Positions 1 to 7,294 of a stretch of DNA of 16,432 nucleotides are shown piece by piece; the stretch's first letter is position 1, and each line of letters opens with the position of its first letter. The notes beneath the pieces are model-generated. The model worked only from the letters and a program-made list of their open reading frames with translations, was not told the DNA's origin and did no database searches. The stretch comes from Deltaproteobacteria bacterium (GTDB lineage: Bacteria; Desulfobacterota; GWC2-55-46): contig JACRNN010000085.1 in NCBI GenBank assembly GCA_016234955.1, positions 1 through 16,432 of the forward strand. The letters are read 5' to 3'. Made by a program: the position numbers and the translations under genes.

Positions 1-285
1 CACATGAGGAAGAAGATGAGGAACTTCGATATAATAATGAAGTTGAGCGAGGAGACCTTCGGTTTCCTCTTCCTCGATACGAACGAGAAGGTGATGAGGC
101 TCCTGTCGTCGGTCACGGCCGCCATCGCCACGGAAGACTTCTTCAACAGGTCCATTTCCGACGGCAGGATAGAGGTGCTTTGCGGCTATGCCGTATTCCC
201 GCACGACGGCATGACGTTCCAGGACCTCTTCTCAAAGGCGTCGAAGAGCTATAAGCTCGATACGAAGACGACTTACGATACTTAA
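1..285 (+). CDS. C-terminal part of a degenerate GGDEF-domain protein (5' end outside window)
   Basis: The reading frame is open to the first base, so the first in-window ATG at 4 need not be the true start; I treat this as the 3' end of a larger gene. The protein matches the second half of a GGDEF domain. A stretch R-N-F-D-I-I-M-K-L is followed by SEETF where diguanylate cyclases have GGDEF, then FGFLFLDT, and near the end GYAVFPHDGMTFQDLF, the usual C-terminal GGDEF signature. The catalytic signature is lost (SEETF), so cyclase activity is unlikely. An RxxD motif (RNFD, residues 6-9 counted from the ATG at 4) sits exactly five residues before it, which is the spacing of the c-di-GMP inhibitory site. 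The likely role is c-di-GMP binding or a regulatory pseudo-cyclase. Domains upstream of the window are unknown. Confidence 0.75.
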   Translation, partial: HMRKKMRNFDIIMKLSEETFGFLFLDTNEKVMRLLSSVTAAIATEDFFNRSISDGRIEVLCGYAVFPHDGMTFQDLFSKASKSYKLDTKTTYDT

Positions 286-305
286 GGCCGCTTAAAAAGC
301 TCCCG

Positions 306-410
306 ACCCACGCCACTTGGCGTGGGTGGACCGAAGGAGTCGAGAAGTGAGGCGGGGTTCCCATTGCGTCTTTACAATTGCAATGGGAAGGCGTACTTGT
401 TTTGTACGCC
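306..410. repeat. Three consecutive stem-loops in the intergenic region upstream of moaD
   Basis: Three separate inverted repeats follow one another. At 306-327, ACCCACGCCA pairs with TGGCGTGGGT. At 358-389, TTCCCATTGC pairs with GCAATGGGAA around a 12-nt loop. At 390-410, GGCGTAC pairs with GTACGCC around a T-rich 7-nt loop. None is followed by a T run on the plus strand, so they are not obvious intrinsic terminators. They lie between the degenerate GGDEF gene and the 32-bp repeat before moaD. Together they may be one composite palindromic repeat or a structured leader; the sequence does not decide between these. Confidence 0.6.
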
Positions 411-431
411 GCAGTGACGAACGACGATGAC

Positions 432-463
432 GACACCGCGGATGGGGTTTTTTCAGCGGCCTG
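432..463 (+). repeat. 32-bp direct repeat, copy 1 (before moaD)
   Basis: This copy starts GACACCGCG, continues GATGGGG, a six-T run and ends CAGCGGCCTG. The copy at 822-853 matches it at 29 of 32 positions. It ends 12 bp before the moaD ATG, so it forms the immediate leader of that gene. No good Shine-Dalgarno sequence is visible between the repeat and the start codon. Confidence 0.75.
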
Positions 464-475
464 CCATACCAAAAT

Positions 476-724
476 ATGATTACGGTAAGATTCTTCGCCA
501 TGCTCAAGGGGCTCGCCGGCGCTGAAGAGAAGGCGTACCCGGTAGAGGCCCCCATTACAATAGGCGAGCTCAAGGAGCTCCTGAAAAGGGACTTTCCCGC
601 CCTGAGGCCGGTCATAGACAGCCGCTCGGTACTCGTATCCGTCAACCAGGAGTTCGCGGGCCGGCGGACCTTGATAAAAGACGGCGACGAGGTGGGGCTG
701 TTGCCTCCCTTCTCAGGCGGCTGA
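476..724 (+). CDS. moaD: Molybdopterin synthase small subunit MoaD
   Basis: This 82-residue ubiquitin-fold protein is the sulfur carrier of molybdopterin synthase. Its C-terminal glycine is adenylated and thiocarboxylated, then donates sulfur to cyclic pyranopterin monophosphate within the MoaD-MoaE heterotetramer in the cytoplasm. The family start ITVRFFAMLKGLAG is present, and the protein ends in PPFSGG with the obligatory Gly-Gly tail. The length is normal for the family. moaE follows 142 bp downstream, separated by a strong hairpin with a T tract and by two repeat elements, so the two may be transcribed separately or with attenuation. The ATG at 476 is the only start that gives the full beta-strand 1. 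The leader has no clear Shine-Dalgarno sequence, which is odd. moaA and moaC are not in the window. Confidence 0.95.
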   Translation: MITVRFFAMLKGLAGAEEKAYPVEAPITIGELKELLKRDFPALRPVIDSRSVLVSVNQEFAGRRTLIKDGDEVGLLPPFSGG

Positions 725-728
725 TCTT

Positions 729-775
729 GAAGCTCCTCGCGGAAAAGTCGCGGGGAGCTTCAACGACGTTTTTTT
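729..775 (+). terminator. Probable rho-independent terminator after moaD
   Basis: GAAGCTCC (729-736) pairs with GGAGCTTC (754-761). The stem extends inward through TCGCG and CGCGG (one T-G wobble), giving about 13 bp around a GAAAAGT loop. A run of seven T begins at 769, seven bases after the stem. This is farther than in a classical terminator, so read-through into moaE is possible. The T run is also the first part of repeat copy A. Confidence 0.65.
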
Positions 776-820
776 AGCGTTCTGAAGCCACAACGGTTTT
801 TTTAGCCCCAGTGGGTTCAT
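770..820 (+). repeat. Palindromic dispersed repeat, copy A
   Basis: A T run is followed by AGCGTTCTGAAGCCAC, then GTGGGTTCAT after a 19-base middle. TGAAGCCAC (783-791) pairs with GTGGGTTCA (811-819) with one G-G mismatch, forming an imperfect hairpin. The same outer pieces recur at 13469-13519, 15652-15701 and, inverted, 14379-14431. It sits between the moaD terminator and the second 32-bp repeat. Confidence 0.7.
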
Positions 821-821
821 T

Positions 822-853
822 GACACCGCAGATGGGGCTTTTTCAGCAGCCTG
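822..853 (+). repeat. 32-bp direct repeat, copy 2 (before moaE)
   Basis: This copy starts GACACCGCA, continues GATGGGG and ends CAGCAGCCTG. It differs from copy 1 (432-463) at three positions only. It ends 13 bp before the preferred moaE start, so moaD and moaE both have this repeat as their immediate leader. Confidence 0.75.
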
Positions 854-866
854 TCAGGATATGCGA

Positions 867-1289
867 ATGGATCTCGTAAGGATACAGAAAGACGCGTTCT
901 CGACGGAGGAGGAGGTAGCGCGGGTGAAGGCCGCTTCCAGGGGGATAGGCGCGGTGGTAGCCTTCCTCGGCACGGCGAGGGATTTTTCAAAGGGCGAGTC
1001 GATAACGGGCCTTGACTTCGAGCACTACCCCGGCATGGCCGAGGCCAGGCTCAGGGACATCAGGGAGAGGGCGCTCAAGAACTTCAACATCATCGAGATG
1101 TCCATAGTCCACAGGACGGGCAGGATAGAGATAGGCGAGGATATAGTGCTCATAGCCGCGGCCGCGGCCCACCGTAACGACGCCTTCATGGCGTGCGAGT
1201 GGGCGATAACCGAGCTAAAGCGCACCACCCCGATATGGAAGCGCGAGACTACCGGCAAGGGCGAGGTATGGGTCTCCGAGACCCCCTGA
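867..1289 (+). CDS. moaE: Molybdopterin synthase catalytic subunit MoaE
   Basis: MoaE is the large subunit of molybdopterin synthase. It binds cyclic pyranopterin monophosphate and takes two sulfurs from MoaD thiocarboxylate to make the dithiolene of molybdopterin. Family blocks are all visible: GAVVAFLGTARDFSKG near the start (usually GTVRD, here GTARD), the HRTGRIEIGEDIV strand, the AAAHRNDAF helix, and ELKRTTPIWKRE with the two lysines corresponding to the E. coli active-site pair (118 and 125 in this numbering). I prefer the ATG at 867 over the one at 861, because AGGA (856-859) lies 7 bp upstream of 867 but only 1 bp upstream of 861. The 861 start would add two residues. The protein is about 140 residues, normal for MoaE. 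Confidence 0.95.
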   Translation: MDLVRIQKDAFSTEEEVARVKAASRGIGAVVAFLGTARDFSKGESITGLDFEHYPGMAEARLRDIRERALKNFNIIEMSIVHRTGRIEIGEDIVLIAAAAAHRNDAFMACEWAITELKRTTPIWKRETTGKGEVWVSETP

Positions 1290-1377
1290 GGGACTGACGC
1301 GCGGCAAAGGGGGCCGGAGGGGGAGCGGGCACAAGGTACGCGGCAGACCGGATATAATAAAGACTGGATAGGTAAAG

Positions 1378-1869
1378 ATGGTAACGGTAGGCATTCTTAC
1401 GATGAGCGACAAGGGGTCCAGGGGCGAGCGCGAGGACCTGAGCGGCATGGAGATAGAGCGCATGATAAAGGAGCTCCCCGCCGAGGTCAAGGCCTATGAG
1501 GTCATCCCCGACGAGATTGATGTCATCAAGGCCCGGCTGATCGAGTACGCGGACATCAAGAGGCTCGACCTCGTGCTCACTACTGGCGGCACGGGGGTCA
1601 CACCGAGGGACGTGACGCCCGAGGCCACCAGGGCGGTTATAGAGAGGGAACTGCCGGGCATGGCCGAGGCCATGAGGGCGGAGTCCCTGAAGAAGACGCC
1701 CAACGCCATGATATCGAGGGCCGTGTGCGGCATAAGGAAAGAGACGCTCATAATCAACCTGCCCGGAAGCCCCAGGGCGGTGAGGGAGAACCTCGCGGTG
1801 GTAATGCCCGCGCTCAACCACGCGGTGGAGAAGATAAAGGGCAGTCCGTCCGAGTGCGCGACTCCCTGA
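1378..1869 (+). CDS. mog: Molybdopterin adenylyltransferase, MogA/MoaB family
   Basis: This 163-residue protein of the MogA/MoaB fold adenylates molybdopterin before molybdenum (or tungsten) insertion. Visible signatures are GILTMSDKGSRGERED at the start, the substrate-binding TTGGTGVTPRDVTPEAT (residues 68-84), the LPGMAEAMR helix and NLPGSPRAV (127-135). It lies 88 bp after moaE on the same strand, which fits one molybdenum-cofactor cluster making, activating and charging the cofactor. A perfect TATAAT lies at 1353-1358, 19 bp before the ATG, but I find no matching -35, so an internal promoter is only possible. The symbol is given by family; MogA-type and MoaB-type members cannot be separated by eye. 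Confidence 0.9.
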   Translation: MVTVGILTMSDKGSRGEREDLSGMEIERMIKELPAEVKAYEVIPDEIDVIKARLIEYADIKRLDLVLTTGGTGVTPRDVTPEATRAVIERELPGMAEAMRAESLKKTPNAMISRAVCGIRKETLIINLPGSPRAVRENLAVVMPALNHAVEKIKGSPSECATP

Positions 1870-1944
1870 GCGGTTGTCTCGCGGCAACGCCCCGCCCTGG
1901 CGATTCAGCCCTTCCTGACAGACCACCCGATACCGCGAAAACCG

Positions 1945-1973
1945 TTGTCAATCTTTTCAAAAGTTGGTAGTAT
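1945..1973 (+). promoter_or_regulatory. Sigma70-like promoter for the GGDEF-EAL gene
   Basis: TTGTCA (1945-1950) and TAGTAT (1968-1973) are separated by exactly 17 bp. Each hexamer matches the consensus at five of six positions (TTGACA, TATAAT). Transcription would start near 1980, leaving a leader of about 165 nt before the TTG start at 2146. I see no recognisable c-di-GMP riboswitch in that leader. The rest of the 1870-2145 gap holds nothing else I can support. Confidence 0.65.
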
Positions 1974-2145
1974 ATAACCGTTATTCCGCCGGAAATCTCA
2001 CCTCGAAAAAACCATCACATCATACGAGCGGTCCTTTCGCAAGACATCGGTGATATCTTAAAAGTCATTGCCGCGTCGCTTGCGCTCCTCTCCCTGTTGG
2101 AGATGCGGGAAGCTTCCCTCTTTTTTCCGTTAAGGGCGGGCCGGT

Positions 2146-5058
2146 TTGAAGATAATCCATAAAATGATGATAGGGTTTCTCTCCGTAATCGCCCTGATAT
2201 GGGTCGCCGGGTATTTCGCCGTTCATTCAAGCCAGAAGGCCCTGCGGGAATCCATCGTGAAGAACTCCTATTTTTTAGCCGGCCAGATCCTCGAGGCCAT
2301 GGACAGGGATATCTATGAAAAGACGCAGATATTTGAGGAGTATTCAAGGGACCTGATACTGCAAGACGCTGTTTCCGGATCGAACCGGGAGTTCGGGAGG
2401 CTGGCCGATATTCAGGCGTATATCGATGAGAAGGATAAGGAATGGGCTTCTTCGCCGAATAAGGAAGCGAGGCCTTTTATGCGCATGATATCAGGCAACA
2501 AATTGTCTGATGAATTACGCGAAAAAACGGAATTCTATGAAAAAAGATATGGCTTTAATCTCTTTCCGTCGGCGGTCGTTACGAACAGGTACGGCGCCGT
2601 AGTCTCGATGACGGAAAGGGCGGGCCGCTACGGATACGGCAATGAAAGGTGGTGGCAAGAGGCGAAGAAGGACGGGTCGTATTTCGGGGACGTCAGACAC
2701 GACGACGATACGGGCGCGAACGTCATGGATATCGGGATAAGGGTGGACGGCGCAAAGGGCGAATTCATCGGCGTGATAAAATGCGTCTTGAACATCGAGA
2801 CCGTGAACATGGCGCTCAAGGAGGTGGAGGCGGAAAAGGGCGCCGTATTGCCCAAAAGCATGCATCTGAAGCTGGTGAGGGGAGACGGCCGTCTCATATA
2901 TTCGACGGAACGGTTCAAGTTCCTTGAGGACGCGTCTGCTCTGTTGCGGGAATTCACGGCACGGAGAGGAGAACACGTCCCATACTTCATAAGAAGAGAA
3001 GGCTATGAGCCGGGGGAGGGGGAGGAGCTCTCCGTCCATGCCCATTCAAAGGGATACAGGGATTATAAGGGCCTGGGCTGGGTCATTTTTGTCGATTATG
3101 AGACGGCTGACATATTCTCCCCGGTGGCTGAATTGAGGTACAGGATATTGGCCTTTTCACTGATAGCCGCCGCGGCCGCCGCGCTGATAGCGCCCGTCAT
3201 CTCCCGTTCGCTCTCACGGCCCATTGAAAGGCTCAAGGACGCCGCCGTGGAGTTCGGCAGGGGAGGCATGGACGTCAGTTTTGAAACGGCGTCAAGGGAT
3301 GAGATAGGGGCGCTCGGCTCGGCGTTCAACAGGATGGCGGAAGAGCGCAAGCGGATGGACGAGGAGATCAAAAGGAGCGAAGAGCGGTTCCGTACACTGG
3401 TGGAGACCACGAGCGATTGGGTGTGGGAGGTGGACGGCAAGGGGGTCTATACCTACGCGAGCCCGAAGGTGCGCGACATCCTCGGCTATGAGCCTGAGGA
3501 TGTGCTGGGCAAGACCCCTTTCGACCTCATGCCCGCGGAAGAGGCCAAACGCGTCGCGGAGATATTCGGCCATGTAGCCGCCGCGAAAAAGCCGTTCAGC
3601 ATGCTCGCCAATACGAACCTCCACAGGGACGGCCGCGAGGTGGTTATCGAGACCAGCGGCGTGCCGGTCCTGGACGACGAAGGCAACCTGCTCGGCTACA
3701 GGGGCATAGACCGGGACATCACCGAGCGGAGCGTGCTCTATGAGAGGCTCAGGCACGCCGCGTTGAATGACGCGCTGACGGACCTGCCGAACAGGGCCCT
3801 CTTCCTGGAGCGCCTGAAGGGCTCGGTGGAACGCGCGAAAAGGCATCACGATTACCTCTTCGCCGTCCTTTTCCTCGACCTCGACCGCTTCAAGAACGTG
3901 AACGACAGCCTGGGCCATCTCTTCGGGGACCAGCTCCTGCTCGGGGTGGCCGAGAGGCTTAAAGAGTGCGTGCGCCCCTATGACACCATCGCGAGGCTCG
4001 GGGGGGACGAGTTCGCGGTCCTGCTGGAGGATATCAAGAGCGGCAGGGACGCGATACGGATCGCCGAGCGGATACAGGATGAATTGACGCTCCCCTTCAA
4101 ACTCGAAGAACACGAAGTCTTCGCCACCGCGTCCATAGGGATAGTCCTGAGCAAGCCTGGCTACGACCAGCCGGAGGACCTGCTCCGAGACGCAGATACG
4201 GCCATGTATGAGGCCAAGGCCACAGGCAGGGGTTGCCATGTGATATTCGACGAGGTCATGCACGCCCGCGCCACGGCATACCTGCGGATGGAGAACGATT
4301 TAAGGCAGGCGGTTGAAAAAAAGGAGCTTCTCCTGCACTACCAACCCATCGTGTCGGTGGATGAGGGCAGGATCGCGGGGTTTGAGGCCCTTGTGCGCTG
4401 GAGGCCCGCCTCCGGCGATTTGATACCCCCGGCGGAGTTCATCCCCCTGGCCGAAGAGACGGGCCTGATAAAGCCCATAGGCGCCTGGATATTTCACGAG
4501 GCATGCCGTCAGATGAGCGCATGGCACAAGCGCTTCCCCGCGAACCCGCCCTTGTCGGTCAGCATAAACCTCTCCAGCAGGCAGTTCGCTCCGGAATTGA
4601 TAGAGGTGGTGAGAGAGGTACTCGGAGAGACCGGCCTCGACCCTGAGAGCCTGAGGATCGAGATAACCGAGTCCATCATCATGGAGAAGCCCTCGGTCTC
4701 GGCCGCCTTGATCCTGCAGTTGCGGAAGATGAACGTCAAGGTCCACCTCGACGACTTCGGCACGGGGTACTCCTCGTTGAGCTATCTCCACAGGTTCCCC
4801 ATCGACGCGCTGAAGATAGACCGCTCCTTCGTCAATGTCATGTCCACGGACGAGGGCGCCATGGAGATAACCAAATCCGTCATAGCGCTGGCGCACAGCC
4901 TGAGTAAGCGCGTGATAGCGGAAGGGGTGGAGACGGCCGGACAGATTGAGGAATTGAGGAGGCTCAGGTGCGACTACTACCAGGGGTATCTATTTTCAAA
5001 GCCTCTGGACAGGGAAGCGGCGGAATCGCTGCTCGCCGGGGCATTCCAGTCCGCCTGA
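2146..5058 (+). CDS. Membrane Cache-HAMP-PAS-GGDEF-EAL cyclic-di-GMP enzyme
   Basis: This is a 970-residue bifunctional c-di-GMP protein. In order: an N-terminal membrane segment (about 8-27); a periplasmic Cache-like sensor (about 28-325, with a FPSAVVTNRYGAVV strand and GFIG/EFIGVI-type repeats); a second membrane segment (about 332-351); HAMP (352-405); PAS (about 410-528, ending GYRGIDRDITER); GGDEF (about 540-700); and EAL (about 715-968). GGDEF is intact (619-623) with the I-site RPYD (610-613). EAL is intact too (EALVR at 747, ITES, DDFGTGYS at 869, KIDRSFV, EGVE at 926). Both cyclase and phosphodiesterase activities are therefore possible. The TTG start is chosen because the purine-rich AAGGGCGGG lies 5-6 bp upstream and the ATG pair at 2164 has no ribosome site. 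The ligand of the sensor is unknown. It converges with the minus-strand proline dehydrogenase gene. Confidence 0.96.
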   Translation: MKIIHKMMIGFLSVIALIWVAGYFAVHSSQKALRESIVKNSYFLAGQILEAMDRDIYEKTQIFEEYSRDLILQDAVSGSNREFGRLADIQAYIDEKDKEWASSPNKEARPFMRMISGNKLSDELREKTEFYEKRYGFNLFPSAVVTNRYGAVVSMTERAGRYGYGNERWWQEAKKDGSYFGDVRHDDDTGANVMDIGIRVDGAKGEFIGVIKCVLNIETVNMALKEVEAEKGAVLPKSMHLKLVRGDGRLIYSTERFKFLEDASALLREFTARRGEHVPYFIRREGYEPGEGEELSVHAHSKGYRDYKGLGWVIFVDYETADIFSPVAELRYRILAFSLIAAAAAALIAPVISRSLSRPIERLKDAAVEFGRGGMDVSFETASRDEIGALGSAFNRMAEERKRMDEEIKRSEERFRTLVETTSDWVWEVDGKGVYTYASPKVRDILGYEPEDVLGKTPFDLMPAEEAKRVAEIFGHVAAAKKPFSMLANTNLHRDGREVVIETSGVPVLDDEGNLLGYRGIDRDITERSVLYERLRHAALNDALTDLPNRALFLERLKGSVERAKRHHDYLFAVLFLDLDRFKNVNDSLGHLFGDQLLLGVAERLKECVRPYDTIARLGGDEFAVLLEDIKSGRDAIRIAERIQDELTLPFKLEEHEVFATASIGIVLSKPGYDQPEDLLRDADTAMYEAKATGRGCHVIFDEVMHARATAYLRMENDLRQAVEKKELLLHYQPIVSVDEGRIAGFEALVRWRPASGDLIPPAEFIPLAEETGLIKPIGAWIFHEACRQMSAWHKRFPANPPLSVSINLSSRQFAPELIEVVREVLGETGLDPESLRIEITESIIMEKPSVSAALILQLRKMNVKVHLDDFGTGYSSLSYLHRFPIDALKIDRSFVNVMSTDEGAMEITKSVIALAHSLSKRVIAEGVETAGQIEELRRLRCDYYQGYLFSKPLDREAAESLLAGAFQSA

Positions 5059-5104
5059 GGCTCCGTGCTCCGCGGCCCCGTTCAGGACGGCGCGCGCCGG
5101 GTAT

Positions 5105-5953
5105 TCAGTCCAGGATGTTCCTGAGGACGAAGAATATGTTCTCCTTCCGCTCCCTGAGCCTCCGGAGCGTATACGGGAGATAGTTGACGCCGTAGGGCAC
5201 GTATACCGTAACCCCGAAGCCCTGTCGCGCAAGGCTTTTCTGGAGGCCCCTTTTAATGCCGAGGAGCATCTGGAACTCGAATGAGCCTTTCGGTATCCCG
5301 TTTTCGGAAGCTATCCTTACGGCCTCGTCGATGAGCCTCCTGTCGTGGGTGGCTATGGCGGGCCTGTCGCCTTTCAGGAGCAGTTCCCCCATCAATGCCC
5401 TGTAGTTCTTGTCAACGTCCCTTTTCGAGGCGTAGGATATCTCCGGCGGCTCCTTGTACGCGCCCTTTACCAGACGGACCGGCGCCTTCTCCTTTATGAG
5501 GAGCGCCACGTCCCCGGCGCTCCTCAGGAGACAGCTCTGTATCGCTATGCCGCAGTTGGGGTGGCTGGCGTGGACATCGAGGAATATGTCGATAGTCCTC
5601 CGGGTGTAGGCAGAGCCTTCCATGTCGAACCAGACGAAGTTATCAAGGCCGCGGGCCTTTTTCACTATCTCCTGCGCGTTGTCCCTGGCGGCTCCGTAGC
5701 CGAGGTCCAATCCGAGGTGTGTGAGCTTGAGCGATACCGTAGACCGGACTCCTGAGCCCTTGATATCGTCGAGGAGGGCCGAGTATTCCTTGACGGTAAG
5801 GAGCGCCTCCGCCGCGTCCTCCACGTTTTCGCCGAGGTTGTCGATGGTGGCCCGCAAGCCGTCGGCGTTGAGGCGTCTGGCGACTTCTATCGCATCGGCC
5901 CTGTGCGTCCCGGCTATATATCTCCGTGCAAGTAAATCTATAAGCCCCTTCAC
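5105..5953 (-). CDS. Monofunctional proline dehydrogenase
   Basis: This 282-residue FAD enzyme oxidises L-proline to 1-pyrroline-5-carboxylate and passes electrons to quinones. The bacterial monofunctional proline dehydrogenase (PutB-like) pattern is clear: SLKLTHLG (74-81), WFDMEGS (108-114), RLVKGAYKE (160-168), ATHD (201-204), EFQMLLGI (226-233), VYVPYG (250-255) and the C-terminal YLPYTLRRLRER that binds proline carboxylate in relatives. I chose the GTG at 5953. It overlaps the stop of the upstream gene as GTGA, and GAGGGG lies about 6 bp before it. A longer frame to 6100 exists, but its extra residues are a frame-shadow of the upstream gene. The partner P5C dehydrogenase is not adjacent; the aldehyde dehydrogenase at 11789-13282 is a possible but unproven partner. 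Confidence 0.93.
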   Translation of the reverse strand: MKGLIDLLARRYIAGTHRADAIEVARRLNADGLRATIDNLGENVEDAAEALLTVKEYSALLDDIKGSGVRSTVSLKLTHLGLDLGYGAARDNAQEIVKKARGLDNFVWFDMEGSAYTRRTIDIFLDVHASHPNCGIAIQSCLLRSAGDVALLIKEKAPVRLVKGAYKEPPEISYASKRDVDKNYRALMGELLLKGDRPAIATHDRRLIDEAVRIASENGIPKGSFEFQMLLGIKRGLQKSLARQGFGVTVYVPYGVNYLPYTLRRLRERKENIFFVLRNILD

Positions 5954-7263
5954 CCTAACCCCTCTATGAACCTGTCCACTACCCCCTTGAGCCCGGGGCT
6001 CTCCATGTCTGCTACGTCGTAGCGGACGCGCACGGCCTTTTTCCTTATCCTGATGACGTTGGCGAGGTTGACAGGGGTCGCTATCAGGACGCAATCGCAA
6101 GGCGTCCTCTCCACGGTCTCCTCTAACTCCCTTACCTGTTCCTTTGAATACCCCATTGCGGGCAGGAGGCGCTCAAGCCGGGGGAATCGGTCGAGGGTTT
6201 CCCTGATGCTTCCGACCGCGTAGGGCCTCACGTCCACCGGGCGAGCGCCAAAGGCCCTTGCCGCTATCGTCCCGGCCCCGTACTCCATGCCGCCGTGCGT
6301 GAGCGTCGGCCCGTCCTCTATGACGAGGACGTCTTTGCCCTCTATGGGACCCTCTACGGTTATCTTCGAGGCTGTGAGGACTATTTCCGCGCCGGGGTTG
6401 ACTGACCGGACGTTCCTTCTTACCTCCTCCACCGCCCCCGCGGGCGCGGTGTCCGCCTTGTTGATTATCACGCACCTGGCCCTCCGGATGTTCGCCTCTC
6501 CGGGGTAATACTTCAACTCATGACCGGCCCTGTGCGGGTCAGCGGCCACGAGCTCGAGGCCCGGCCTTATGAATGGCAGGTCGTTATTCCCGCCGTCCCA
6601 GATTATGACGCCTCCCTCTTTCTCGGCCTCTTCAAGCACCGCCCGGTAATCGACCCCGGCGTAGACCGTGACGCCGGCCTCTATCAGATGTTCGTACTCC
6701 TCCATCTCCTCGATGGTGCAAGAGGCGGCCCTCATGTCCTCGGGAGCGGCGAACCTCTGCGCCTTCTGGGCGCGCAGGTCGCCGTAGGGCATGGGGTGGC
6801 GTATGACGACGGGCGTCCTGCCCGCGTCCTTCAAAGCCTTTGCCGCGAACCGCGTTATCCCGCTCTTGCCGCACCCCGTCCTGACGGCGCATACGGAGAT
6901 GACGGGCCTCCTGGACTCAAGCATCGTCTTTTCGGCGCCGGGGAGGATGAAGTCCGCGCCGAGCGCCATGCACAGGGACGCCCTGTGCATGACGTACTCG
7001 TGGGATACGTCGCTGTAGGAAAAGACCACCCCGTCTACTTTGTGTTTCTTGATGAGGGCCGCCAACTCTTCTTCCGGGTGGATGGGCACCCCGCGGGGAT
7101 AGAGCGGGCCGGAGAGCTCTGGGGGGTAGGTCCTGTCGCCTATGAAGGGTATCTGCGCGGCTGTGAAGGCCACGACCTCGCAGGCGGGGTCGGACCTGTA
7201 GAGCATGTTGAAGTTATGGAAGTCCCTGCCCGCCGCGCCCATTATCAGTATTCTTCTTTTCAT
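5950..7263 (-). CDS. COG2403-type P-loop protein, cyclic 2,3-diphosphoglycerate synthetase-like
   Basis: This 437-residue cytoplasmic P-loop protein has an N-terminal Rossmann-like half (about 1-118, starting RRILIMGAAGRDFHNFN). A nucleotide-binding half follows: VRTGCGKSG (127-135, Walker A), WDGGNND (222-228, Walker B-like) and NKAD (268-271, like the guanine-specificity NKxD). The layout matches the family listed as predicted GTPase COG2403 and often named after archaeal cyclic 2,3-diphosphoglycerate synthetase. Whether this bacterial member makes cDPG is unknown; the family name comes from recall, not a search. The ATG at 7263 is kept although the ribosome site is poor (AGGA almost touching it). 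It starts 31 bp after the PAP2-ArnT stop, and its own stop overlaps the proline dehydrogenase GTG by 4 bp, so the two are probably co-translated. Confidence 0.72.
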   Translation of the reverse strand: MKRRILIMGAAGRDFHNFNMLYRSDPACEVVAFTAAQIPFIGDRTYPPELSGPLYPRGVPIHPEEELAALIKKHKVDGVVFSYSDVSHEYVMHRASLCMALGADFILPGAEKTMLESRRPVISVCAVRTGCGKSGITRFAAKALKDAGRTPVVIRHPMPYGDLRAQKAQRFAAPEDMRAASCTIEEMEEYEHLIEAGVTVYAGVDYRAVLEEAEKEGGVIIWDGGNNDLPFIRPGLELVAADPHRAGHELKYYPGEANIRRARCVIINKADTAPAGAVEEVRRNVRSVNPGAEIVLTASKITVEGPIEGKDVLVIEDGPTLTHGGMEYGAGTIAARAFGARPVDVRPYAVGSIRETLDRFPRLERLLPAMGYSKEQVRELEETVERTPCDCVLIATPVNLANVIRIRKKAVRVRYDVADMESPGLKGVVDRFIEGLG

Positions 7264-7294
7264 TTCCTAAGGATATATCGCGGGCGGGCGGAAA

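Noticed and set aside
397..420. GCCG/T-rich hairpin region before moaD as an intrinsic terminator of the first gene
   Set aside because: None of the three stems is followed by a T run on the plus strand.
1353..1358. TATAAT just upstream of mog as a promoter
   Set aside because: Perfect -10 but no -35 at 15-19 bp spacing and no extended -10, so not listed as a feature.
1980..2145. c-di-GMP riboswitch in the leader of the GGDEF-EAL gene
   Set aside because: I could not find the conserved GEMM-type core or paired helices; the leader shows no clear structure by eye.
3292..4263. Long antisense open frame (323 residues) inside the GGDEF-EAL gene
   Set aside because: It is opposite a gene with complete, ordered domains; the composition is that of a GC-rich shadow frame and no domain is recognisable.
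5954..6100. N-terminal extension of proline dehydrogenase to an upstream start at 6100
   Set aside because: The extra 49 residues are Arg/Gln/Pro-rich with no family match. They lie in a shifted frame of the upstream P-loop gene; the coupled GTG at 5953 fits the family start.
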